A DNA stretch of 64,000 nt from contig JBANSL010000013.1 of the NCBI GenBank assembly GCA_037127255.1, positions 9,116,188-9,180,187 of the forward strand, given 5' to 3'. A model generated the notes under the pieces. That model worked only from the letters and a program-made list of their open reading frames with translations, ran no database searches and was not told where the DNA came from. This document shows positions 43,041-53,300 of the stretch, in pieces. Source of the DNA: Persicaria tinctoria (lineage: Eukaryota; Streptophyta; Magnoliopsida; Caryophyllales; Polygonaceae). The translations under genes and the position numbers were made by a program. The stretch's first letter is position 1, and each line of letters begins with the position of its first letter.

Positions 43041-43974
43041 TCACCCTTCCTAGCCCTCGAGTATTCACCTTCAGCAGTAGGACTATTAAACTCAGTAGTA
43101 GGACAATTAAACTCAGCAGGTTCCTCCACAAAATTGAACTTGGCCATTACACAAGTTCCTCCTGGGACAATTCTCAAACAAATGATCCTCAGACCCACAA
43201 CAGCCACACCCAATAGGGAAATCCTCAAACCAAATTGGGTAGGATTCCACATTTCCAGCTTCATTCACCATATAGACCTTCCTTTCAGAAATCAATGTAA
43301 TGTCAACAGAGACACGCACGGGGATAACGAAATTAAGCCCCTTTCACATTGAATGCTGCCACATTAATCACCTTTCCAAGCCCATTTTCTTCAACAATAT
43401 CCCGAATGATATCACCATGTACATATTTCGAGGGCATGCATAGGAAACGAATCCACAAATCTAGAATGGAAATAGGTTCCATCCAGGGATCAAACTCAAG
43501 TTTCCAAGGCTTGAGAAGAATCAGTTGCCCAGAAACATGATATGGGCGATTTTCCCAAACCAGGGAATGATCCTCAGGTAGATCAAATCGAAGCTCAAAC
43601 CAATTATTAGCAACAAGAATAAGCTGAAAACCACCCGTAAAAAAATTCCAGATATACCTTATGCGCTTCCTCGCCTCTTTAGCCTCCATAGAATCCCCAA
43701 TAATAGTAGCAAACAAAGAGGAATCGTTCAGAGAAGAAATGTTGTCCTGCACACAACCTTGCAACTCAATCAGCCTCTCCTTATTGATGGTTCGCCTCTT
43801 GAATCGCTTTTCTGCCTGACTTTTGCTTTACCGCTTTCTCCTCATTGGCACCCTCAGGTACCTCAGTGAGTTTAGTGCTCTCTTGCGGATTGATTCCCTT
43901 AGGAAGTTTAGACATTACATGGGATCTTCTACTCCCAAGAGCTGCTTTCCTTTATCAACTCCCGAAGGAGCCAT
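42900..43974 (-). pseudogene. LINE ORF1: DUF4283 and zinc-knuckle protein
   Basis: The ATG at 43974 gives MAPSGVDKGKQLLGVEDP, then a stop. The frame 43333-43764 carries the DUF4283 fold (FTGGFQLILVANNWFELRF, WIRFLCMPSKY). The frame 43113-43319 carries the CCHC knuckle CGCCGSEDHLFENC. ORF1 proteins of plant L1 elements bind RNA. The gene is split over three frames and is not functional. Confidence 0.82.
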
Positions 43975-44079
43975 GAGAATATGAGATACACAACAACGAC
44001 ACTAATGATATCAGTAAGAGAGGTAGAAAGAGTACTAGAACAAGAGAATAGAAAGGAAGTGTAGTGGTGCAAATATCTC

Positions 44080-44733
44080 TGCTGAAGTCCGTTAGAACTC
44101 GGGATCGGGGGTCGTGTACACACGTGCGACCAAGCGCTAATAGCCTAGTACATAAGCCGAGCGGGGTTTCATCCTAAAACCAATTGGCATTAGGTGGGGT
44201 AGCCCACTAGCTTATATACTAAGGCTTATTTTGTTCATATTGTCGATGTGAGACTCTTTTGGTCTCTTCCCATCTTCCATTTCTCTCAACACGCCCCCTC
44301 AAGTGCAACTAGGGTCGTTTTTCGCCTCTAGTTGACACTTGGACAACAGGTCTAGCATCTCATTCTCTTTTTAGCTAGCCCATGATCGAGAGTCGAGCCG
44401 TTTGACTTTTCCGCTCTGATACCATGCTGAAGTCCGTTAGAACTCGGGATCGGGGGTCATGTACACACGTGCGCCCAAGTGCTAATAGCCTAGTACATAA
44501 GCCGAGCGAGGTTCCATCCTAAAACCAATTGACATTAGGTGGGGTAGCCCACTAGCTTATATACTAAGGCTTCTTTTGTTCATATTGTCGATGTGAGACT
44601 CTTTTGGTCTCTTCACATCTTCCATTTGGCATTAGGTGGGGTAGCCCACTAGCTTATATACTAAGGCTTCTTTTATTCATATTGTCGATGTGAGTCTCTT
44701 TTGGTCTCTTCACATCTTCCATTTCTCTCAACA
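44080..44733 (-). mobile_element. Complete TRIM (miniature LTR retrotransposon)
   Basis: LTRs are 44080-44291 (212 bp) and 44425-44733 (309 bp, longer through an internal duplication of about 97 bp), both TGCTGAAGTCC to CTCTCAACA on plus. Between them are only 133 bp: a purine tract (CACTTGAGGGGGCG on minus) and a primer-binding site TGGTATCAGAGC on minus (44413-44424). The target duplication ATCTC is exact (44075-44079, 44734-44738). It has no coding capacity and must use enzymes of another element. Confidence 0.93.
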
Positions 44734-45300
44734 ATCTCAGTACAAGGCATCGCTTAAATAGAGGATTGGAGAAGAGAAAGAAGACGAACCCGGTCAACAA
44801 TCGGAGGATTAACCACACCTTCTCGCAAGGAGCAGATCTGTAACCCATTAATCATCGCTCTGGTTGACCACCAACCAATCACAGGCGGCCAAGCACACTC
44901 AGATCTGAAAATCGTACACCTCCGAATCGGCCAAGGAGGCGGACGGTTAGACCCAACTTTAGGAAAACCAATCATCAAGCTGATTATCCCGCAAATTAAA
45001 CAAAGCAAGGCTAAGAGATAAGCCTTAGGCTTAACCTAACAATAAAGCTCCAAAATAGCAACAGCAACCCCAGCCCCTCCCATTGCTTCACAAAGACCGT
45101 ACACCCATAGGCGATCATATCCGAGAAATCGAATGTAGATAGGGTCATCATTAGACAGGAAAAGATAGATCGATACTGCAAACATAGGATTGTACGGGTT
45201 GAAGTATGCGCACTCAATCGATTTTGAATTAGGTTTTCATGGGAGAGGTTTCTCAATGTGGAAGATAGAGAGGAAAGTTTCTCTAGTGCGTGAAGCGTGT

Positions 45301-45377
45301 TCTAGGTAAGGAAATGGGTTTCTCATTTTTCTCAACCCTCTCTTAGGTTGTATGTTAGACTACGGTTTTAATATATA
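45301..45377. other. Junction between LINE 5' region and Helitron-like end
   Basis: Short spacer with TTCTCAACCCTCTCTTAGG. Nothing coding. Confidence 0.4.
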
Positions 45378-46140
45378 CTAGTATAATACCCACGCCATGA
45401 CGCGATATTTAATAAATAAAATAACAAAGGTAGACTTGAAATCTTTAAGAAAATGGTAAAAATGTTAACCATAAAGTTAGGCTCTATAAAATGGTTTTTA
45501 AATTAAGGTATTATATTGATATAGATTATTAGTATTGTAATGTATAAAGATTTAAATATAGATTAATAGTAGACATTAGACTTAATCCAATATTTTGATT
45601 TAAACCCAATGGTTAGTCAATGGGTAAAAAATTAAAAGCGGAAAAATGTAAATGTATGAAAAAGATGAAGAGAATGATTAGTTTAAAAAATTTAAATGAA
45701 GGAGTTGTTGACATATCATCAAAAATATTATAAATTAAGATATTATATCGATAGATATTTTAAATTAAACTCGATAGTTAGTAAATGGGTAAAAAATGAA
45801 AATTAAAAGAAAAAACGTGATTGGTTAAAAGGGAGTGGAATAAGGAGAGCGTGCCACGTCAGCGGAAAGTATACGAAATTAAGTAGTTATATAGATATAG
45901 ATAGTTAGTAAATGGGTAAAAAATGAAAATTAAAAGAAAAAACGTGATTGGTTAAAAGGGAGTGGAATAAGGAGAGCGCGCCACGTCAGCGGAAAATATA
46001 CGAAATTAAGTAGTTATATAGATATAGATAGTTAGTAAATGGGTAAAAAATGAAAATTAAAAGAAAAAACGTGATTGGTTAAAAGGGAGTGGAATAAGGA
46101 GAGCGCGCCACGTCAGCGGAAAGTATACGAAATAGACACC
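45378..46140 (-). mobile_element. Non-autonomous Helitron candidate
   Basis: The left end on plus, ACTAGTATAATACCC followed by CACGCCATGACGCG (45391-45404), is on minus a hairpin (one G-U pair) 9 nt before CTAG and a flanking T. The right side is a 127-bp tandem array whose minus-strand unit includes TCTATATAACTACTTAATTT and CCGCTGACGTGGC, reminiscent of a Helitron 5' TC end. No Rep/helicase is encoded. Confidence 0.55.
45773..46132. repeat. 127-bp tandem repeat, about 3 copies
   Basis: Copies begin GATAGTTAGTAAATGGGTAA at 45773, 45900 and 46027, an exact 127-nt period with only a few substitutions between copies. A diverged older copy starts near 45611. Each unit contains CACGTCAGCGGAAA. 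Confidence 0.95.
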
Positions 46141-46249
46141 TACTAGACAACATTATAACAATAACATATTTCTTTTGTTCTTTTTATATTTGCTACAAAT
46201 TCCTTTAATATATATACCCGCGGCGTTTAGCCTCCTCGTTGTTCACCTC

Positions 46250-46995
46250 GAACTAGGGGTGTCATTCAAGTCGAATAGCTCGAGTTCGATTCCAACTCGA
46301 ATCAAGCTCGTTCGAATTTTTTTAAAAATAAGTCGAGTTCGAGCTCACTTTCGAGCTCGATCTTTTAACTAGCCTGCTCGAATTGCTCGTTTTTTAAACG
46401 AGTCGAGTTCGAGCTCACTTTCGAGTAGAGCTGGCAAAACACAACCCGAACCCGAAAACTCGACCCAGTCGACCCGAGACCGATTGTTCTAAACACCGAC
46501 CCAACCCGACCCATTTTGGACCCGAAATCCGAATAATTAACAACCGAAACTCACCCAAATCTGAATGAACCAAACCCGATTCATCCGAAAACCATTAAGA
46601 CCCGAACCCGTTATAATCGAAATCCGAAATAACCCGAAGCTTTCTAGTAAATTTTTTAAAATGAATATTGAAATAGTGAAAACTTGAGACAATCCAAACC
46701 CGAAATAGCTGAAACCCGAGACAACCGAAACCTGAAATAATTGAAACCCGAGACAATCGAAACCCGTTACATCCGAAACTCGAACCCGACCCAACTAGGG
46801 ATGACAATTTCACCCGCACCCGATTCGAACCCGAATCACTCGACCCGAAAAAGTGGGTGAAAACCCAAAAAAAAAAAAAGGTGATGGAAAGTGGATATGG
46901 GTGGTGGGTCGGGTGGGGTGAGATTTTTTCCACCCACACCCGATCCACCACCCGACCGATCATCCACCACCTGACCCGATCCACCATCCATCTAT
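46250..46995. repeat. TCGAGCTCG- and CCCGAACCCG-rich transposon debris
   Basis: 46255-46435 is built of CTCGAGTTCGAG words, 46435-46795 of ACCCGAACCCG and AACCCGAC words, and 46796-46990 begins CTAGGGATGACAATTTCACC. Each block matches the style of common plant DNA-element ends, but no target duplications were found. The frames reading through them are compositional artefacts. Confidence 0.5.
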
Positions 46996-47206
46996 ATTAT
47001 AAAAATATTATTTATATATTTTATATAAAAAAATATATAAACTTTTTAATTTCCTAGACCATAACTTCCTAATCGGCACTTCGTTCTGCAAACCTCTTTC
47101 CCTCTTTGTCCTCTACCACTCTTGTCTTGATGTTGTTGGACGACTTATTTTCCTTAAAACAATGCTATTTAAACTTTCGTTTGTGTTTAAAACTTATGGT
47201 CATATG

Positions 47207-47897
47207 CAGTGGCGGACCCAGAAACTTTGGGGGGGGGGGGGGGGGGTCACCACAGTAGTATACAGTAAGATCGAGAAAAAAGGCGTAAAATACATAACAT
47301 GTTCGATAGTACAAACTAGTGTCAAACGATAATACAAACTATTGTCAAACAATATTACAAACTACGATAAAGAGAGTTTCATCACTTGTAATTATATATA
47401 TATTCTACTAAATAGCTCAACTAGAGGATAAAGGAGGTAAATCCATTTTCCGAGTTTTCATGCCCTGAAAATGTTGAAGAATAACCTCATTGTCAACGTG
47501 GCTCCGGTCGACGGAAGGAGAACTGGAATGGAGGCGGCGTGGCTCCGATCGGCGAGTCGGCGACGGCGTGGCTCCTCCTGTCGACTACTCGAGAGGGAAC
47601 GGGGGCGTGGCGGTGGCTCCGGTCGGCATGGCTCCTGTCGACTACACAGCCACAGGACGGGGGCGTGGCGGTGGCTCCGGTCGGCGACGGAGTCGAAAAT
47701 GGCCGGCGACAACGGTTCAAGGAAGGAAGAACGCACAGGAGAACGGACGAGAGATGTGGGAAAGGAGGCGGACGCGGGGAAGGAGAACGCACATAGCGCA
47801 ACATTTGGAAACTTAGGGTTACCCACTTTGTTTTGGTGTTTTTTTTTTAATTACTAATTTCTGGGGCCACCCAGGACCCTCATTGGGTCCGCCACTG
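47207..47897. mobile_element. hAT-like element with internal GC minisatellite
   Basis: The ends CAGTGGCGGACCCAG and GGGTCCGCCACTG are inverted. The left 140 bp (TAGTATACAGTAAGATCGAG, GTTCGATAGTACAAACTAG) is homologous to the inverted right part of the hAT-like element at 19390. The GC-rich middle (47490-47700) repeats GGCGTGGCGGTGGCTCCGG and TCGACTAC units, which explains the long frames on both strands. Target duplication is obscured by the LINE tail inserted at the right. Confidence 0.7.
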
Positions 47898-47904
47898 ATC
47901 ATTT

Positions 47905-48110
47905 TTTTTTTATTAGGTAAAAATTCGAAGGTTAGATAGGCTTGACTCATCGAGAGGTCGACCGAAGTCGGCAGACGACGAACCATCTAACAGAACAACC
48001 TAAAAACAGAAATACAAATAACAAGCATAATGAAACAAACAGAAATAAGCTGAGGCCACCGAAGAACGCGCAGTGCCAGTAGTACAGCACCCTTAGGTTA
48101 TTTAACAAGG
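47905..48110 (-). mobile_element. LINE 3' tail fragment
   Basis: Poly-T, then TTATTAGGTAAAAATTCG on plus, with the hairpin region CCGAAGTCGG at 47962-47971. Same family as the other tails. No coding sequence. Confidence 0.6.
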
Positions 48111-49179
48111 AGTGCCATCCCGTCCCTCAGCCTCACATCTCCCCTGTTTATTACTCCTCCCCTCAAGAGTCCAGATCTAGATCTGCCTTCGCTGACTTCG
48201 TCGCGGGTGTGGTCTTCACTGAGTTCGTTGCCCCTCCTCCTCCGTCTCCTTCTCTCAACTCTCTCTTTTAACCCCTGCCTCCGCTCTGCCGAGGTCTCTC
48301 TCCTCAACCTCTTTGAGGTCTCCAATGATAGCTTTGTCGCAATATGGTAACTCAACCCCTAATTTGAACGCAGGATTTTCAATGCTCTTTTTAAGTTCTA
48401 GTTGTAATTTTGATGAGCTTTTTCTGAATTTCTTGGATTGTGCAGGTACAAGCTCAAGTACAGGCCTTGGTGTGATATGAGGGAGGAATCTGGTTCAAGT
48501 TCAGGCCTTGTTGTGGTGTATGTCGCTCTATTGTGTATTTCTTGGAGTCCCATGTTTTTGCTCGCTCAATTCGGGAATAAACCCCTATTCGCTAGCATTT
48601 GGGCTTAAAAGTACTTGTATTTCCTTCTATCTTCATCTTCTTCTTCAATATTGTTCTCTTAGCAAATTTGTACCAATTTCTCTTCGGGCTCGTTTGGTAT
48701 CGATATCTAGATATTGGTATCGATACAAGATATCGATATCGATATATCAAGATATCGATATCGGTTGATACCTCCCAGAAAAATCACCTTATCTTCTATG
48801 TTCTTCACTGTTTTCTTCTCCATCACGTTCAGAGATATTGTTTGATTAGTGATTTTATGTGTTTCAACAACCATGAATTTTTCTTCATCTACCTTCCTCT
48901 TTTCTTTTTTTGTTTGTGTTGCAAGGATCCAATTTGTGTGTTCGATCTAGCCACAATTTTCTCGTATAACAACAAATTGCATTAAACATTAAACGATAAT
49001 CTCTCCTTTTGCTGCTTTTGGGTCTGTAGATTCAGGTAAAGTGGGTTTTGATGCTGATTTTTTCCCCAATTGCATTAAAGGTAATGTGTGGGTGAAAAAG
49101 AAGCCCCAAATTCAGATGGTGAAGTGATTTAGTTTTAGCTTGCAGGCTGATTATGGCAACATGCCTACGCTGCTTATGG
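48111..49179. other. Unassigned sequence with a GATATC-rich patch
   Basis: TTGTGCAG followed by GTACAAGCTCAAGTACAGG near 48442 looks like an intron-exon edge, but the frame does not continue. At 48695-48775 many overlapping GATATC and ATCGAT words form a self-complementary patch. No domain was recognised. Confidence 0.3.
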
Positions 49180-49247
49180 GAGGTGGGGAAGAACACAGAA
49201 GTCATACCGGCTTGGATGACAGATTGTAGTGTCGACAATCGACAATG
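49180..49247 (-). pseudogene. Argonaute exon fragment (exon 19-like), minus strand
   Basis: The minus strand reads GTCGACACTACAATCTGTCA and translates to [13 protein letters not shown], almost the same as [13 protein letters not shown] in exon 19 of the Argonaute gene 1.8 kb to the right. Homology fades beyond about 65 bp. A relic of a partial duplication. Confidence 0.75.
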
Positions 49248-49409
49248 AATGGCAACAAGAAATAGCAGCTTAGGAGGAACCAAACTCCGAAACTAGCACT
49301 GAGTAAAGTGTTGTGATATTGTGCTGAGCTCACTCACACTTGGTTCATTTCTAGCTGTTTGAATTCTTCCTAATCTGCTCTTCCTATTGCTACTTTCATT
49401 GTTTTCCTT

Positions 49410-49465
49410 TGCATTGTAATCGACACTACAATTTGTCATCAAGCCTGTGTGACTGTGTGAACACA
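49410..49465 (+). pseudogene. Argonaute exon fragment (exon 19-like), plus strand
   Basis: GTAATCGACACTACAATTTG then TCATCAAG translates to VIDTTICHQ. It is an inverted second copy of the 49180-49247 fragment, about 170 bp away. The two could pair in an RNA over about 40 nt. Confidence 0.65.
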
Positions 49466-50000
49466 ACATTTGGACTACAAATGCAGCATCATCCAAGGTA
49501 GAGACTTAAGGCAGATACCTCCTGTGCATGGAAGTGTCTGATCGGAGTCCTCCACTACGAGTTCTGGTTTATTTAGCAGCATCAGCAACCAATGAGTATT
49601 TCCCATCGGCCTGCAATATGTGCAAATTTCCCTTTTTTTGAAGAGTGTGCTTGATATCACTTCCTTACGGACCGGTGTGCGGAGCTCCTTGCATTGCTGC
49701 TTGGCTTGAGGGGCTTGGGAGAGGCAGCCATAGGAAGAATGTGGTGCTCCAAACAAAGCTCCATGGCAACCAGTTAATTCACTAGATACTATGTGTATCT
49801 GTGGTCTTTTTTCAGCCTATGAAGGTTTGTTGTTTCTTCTTTATCATGCTATAGTTGCAGTCAAAGATAATCCCTATTGAGGATTTACTCTACCTATCTC
49901 TGCTACAGTGTAAGAGAGATCTTGATTTTATGGTGATCGAGTTTAATAAACGACATAAAATAGTATTGGTACTGGATGAAGGTTCAAAATTCTCACTCAC
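49466..50000. other. Spacer downstream of the Argonaute gene
   Basis: Minus-strand frames at 49293-49496 and 49475-49756 overlap here but have no recognised domain. I see no exon signals that connect them to the Argonaute gene. Confidence 0.35.
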
Positions 50001-50150
50001 AGCATATTCAAAATACAACACAACAACCCAGTATAAGCATATTCAAAATACAACACAACAACCCAGTATAAGCATATTCAAAATACAACACAACAACCCA
50101 GTATAAGCATATTCAAAATACAACACAACCCATACAACACAACAACAACC
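50001..50150. repeat. 35-bp minisatellite, 4 copies
   Basis: AGCATATTCAAAATACAACA starts at 50001, 50036, 50071 and 50106, an exact 35-nt period. The array continues into ACAACAACCCAGTATATACC and CCGCGGGGTCGG, text common next to dispersed plant repeats. Confidence 0.95.
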
Positions 50151-50349
50151 CAGTATATACCCCGCGGGGTCGGATGTAGGCAGTCTTTTTCCGGACTAGC
50201 CGAGAGAGTGTTTCTGATAGATCAAGAAATGACAAACTAAATCATTGACTTGACCGACATAACAAAATAACAAACTGAAATTTAAAATTGTCTTATAGAC
50301 CGAAATCACAACACAACACCAGAGATGAAGAGGTGAGACCAAGAAAAGT

Positions 50350-53300
50350 TCAGCAAAAGAACATAAAATCCTTCAACTCGTCAATGATCTTTGGGAGGGG
50401 GCGGCGAGCTTCTGTGCTACTCCCAGCGCTGGTCTGCCCTCTACTCATGGATCCACCATTAGAGTTTTCCACTTCCATGTAGGCTCTAGCCCGAAATGCT
50501 GCTAGGTGTGCATAATAAGCTGGAGGCACTGCATTGCAAGAGTTGTTATTACTAGTGAGTTCTTGCACTAAATCATTGACTTGTGTAGTTATGGTAATTA
50601 CAAAAGTGACGTACCTAAGGACACCGATCTAGTGCATCTCGCGTACCTGTACAAAACAATCAAAGTCGTAGGTTGATATCGGTTACGTACCTAGACAAAA
50701 GAAAACCACAAGGAGCATAGAGAAGGTGGAAGTTACGTGTAGCATAAGCTGTATGTCAACAGCTGGAGTAAATCGGGAGTAAAATAGTTCTCATCCAACA
50801 ACACGTGGTAATGCGTAGGTCGGCTAGTCCCCTGTACGTTTCAATTTATCAGATCATGTTGACTCATCCGAACCAAACTTGTGCACTAGCGCAAAATGTT
50901 TTCTTTCAATCACTGAATTTGTACTTAAGATTGGGCACAAAACCCACGTTACCTGAATTCCAGCATGGGAGCAAAGATAGAAGTCATACTGGATTGGATG
51001 ACAGATTGTAGTGTCTACAACCGTGCCTGAGAAGACAAAGTGAAACGAGTAAGGTCAAGAAACAGGCAAAGGCTCATCAGAAAGAACACCATAGAATGAT
51101 GAACGAAGAGTGAACCTGGGAGTATGTTGCCACTCCTATCCGCCATGTTAGGATCATTAGGGAAAAAACGGGTATGATGCCTTTTTTGGACAACTACAAA
51201 TGTCAAGCGTGGTGCATATCCTTCTTCTTCCAGGGATTGACAAGCCTTGAACAAGATAAATTGAAGTTGAATGTATATTAACAACCCGGGAGAGAAGAAA
51301 GTGGGCATATGCAGGATTTTTGGTGCAGATTCTTTAGTGCAGCAGAAATACTTCAATACTCACCTCTCTTATTGCAAGTACTTCATGTAGCAGAACTTGA
51401 GCAAATTGCCCTTCACTGACCCCATCCCTATTGTTTTAGACCAAAAAACATCATCAATCATTTGGAAGAAACTAGTTGCATAAAATATAATATGCCATGC
51501 AACTTAAAGAGAGCAATCAGATCATCATCAACAACTTCACCTGTAAAAGATTATCCTATCAGGCTTCTGTTTACCATTTGATGTGTAGAAAGCCAAAAGC
51601 AATTCCCTGCAAATGTTGGGGCCAAAAAATGAAACATTCTAAACCTTCTATGGTTAAATCAAAACCATGGAAACTAGCAAATATTTTACCTTGTCATGCC
51701 ACAAAGATCTTGAATAATCTCTTCTCGAACTCCTTGTTCAGATATCAAGGCCCTATATTTGCTCACCTCTGGCCAGTCCATGGAAGCAACTACCTGTACC
51801 AATGAAGAAGAGAAGTTCAAGAAGTGTAATGAAAACAACAAGAATGCAAAAGAGGTACATGGACAAGAGTAATACCGCTGCAACTGAAGGGGTGGAGTCA
51901 TCAGGTTTTGCATGTGTGACATCAGCACCAAAAACAATTGTTTTTAGTGCATCTTTGCCCATAGCTGTTAATAGAGGAATTTGTCGCCTAACAGCAGCAT
52001 GAAGAGCTAAGTTTTTCCCACCAGCCTTTTAAGACCAGGAGTAGTGTAATTAGTAGCATATAAAGAATCCAAACCCAGGAGAAGTACACACCTCAAAGCA
52101 GAAGATGGGACATACCTTAACGTTGATTTTGAAAGAGAGATTTTCTAGATATTGCTTCACGTTTTTTATGTCTTTCCCAAGGTCGCAGCACTGGCTGATG
52201 ATACCCAGCTCTGTCTCACATATTCTCTTAATTGTTTCTGCACAGAAAAAGAGTGTATGCAGTGATTATCCCATCGATTACTCTTTTCAGGGAAAGGCAT
52301 GAATGCAACTTATACCGTATGCTCCTTCATAAGTTGGCAGTATTATGAGTAGCAACTGAAGTTGTTTTTTGGCCTCAATATGAACTACACGCAGAGCTCT
52401 ATCAATTTGGTCCGAATAAGCATTTCGTATTGGAACTACAGGTCTTGAATCAACGACCTTTAAAAAGGCAGAAAAACAGTTAGAATTGGGAAAAAAAACA
52501 AAACCAAAAAACCGTTGTTAGAATTGAACAAAAAAAAAAGTTACTATCAAAATGCATATATATATATATATACCATTCCCTTGCTATTACACATATAGAC
52601 CAAGTCTTTGCAGAACCTCATAACTTCTTCCTGGCTTATAGAGGAGAAATTCAAGCATGTCCAGAATTTCACAGTTGCACCACTGTAAAATTTCTGCAAT
52701 AGAGACATTATGAAAGTAAAATCTTAAAGTTGATCAGGATCTTAGTTGAAGAGAGCTCAGTTTTTCAAAGTACAAGATTGGACCTTGTCATTCATCCTCC
52801 ATTGGCCCAGCTCAGGAGTGACGAGTTCACTGTCAGAATAGTTGAGCTACAATAGAATAAACACGTATGAAGAAGTTACAAGACAATTATAAGATTGGCT
52901 TACAATCATTAAAAAAAAAATTCATTGATCCAAGTACTCACCACAGGCACCGGGAGAATCCTGGCATTAATTAATGTTGGCTTCTCGCTCACTTGAATTC
53001 CAAATTCTTTGGCCACCAAGTGGCTTACATTGTATTGATTATCTTCAACCATCTTCACTCCACAAGAACATCGAAACAAATATGGTTGTAGACCAAATAG
53101 AGGAGAAAAAGATGTGTTGATATGTTGATAAAATCCAGTAATAGTCTAGTACTCTAGTCACCTTTATAATACTCTGCTCCCTCGCAGGTGGCCGTTGGCA
53201 TGTTGCTTTCAACATTCTAGCAACCTGGTCCTTGCTCAATTTCTTCATGTATCTTTCAGCTTCCACAAGTTTGCAGAGCTGTAGTCATCAATTTCAGACA

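Larger units (their letters stand above)
41148..45300 (-). mobile_element. L1-type LINE, 5' two thirds, interrupted by Copia 3 and a TRIM
   Basis: Minus-strand order from the right: a 5' region (about 45300-43975, holding the TRIM at 44080-44733), ORF1 (43974 to about 42900), part of the endonuclease (42670-42024), then RT (41750-41148), continuing beyond Copia 3 at 35751-35600. It is decayed by shifts and by loss of the endonuclease N-terminus. LINEs of this type copy themselves by target-primed reverse transcription. Confidence 0.88.

Noticed and set aside
45773..46132. CRISPR-like array
   Set aside because: The 127-bp units are contiguous tandem copies without spacers, and the DNA is from a plant nucleus.
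46537..46987. Phe/Gly-rich frames on minus
   Set aside because: Generated by ACCCGAACCCG repeats. Not a gene.
47458..47857. Overlapping Arg/Gly-rich and Pro/Ser-rich frames on both strands
   Set aside because: They read the GC-rich internal minisatellite of an hAT-like element. All six frames are open because of composition.
50001..50150. CRISPR-like array of 35-bp repeats
   Set aside because: Head-to-tail units with no spacers: a minisatellite.
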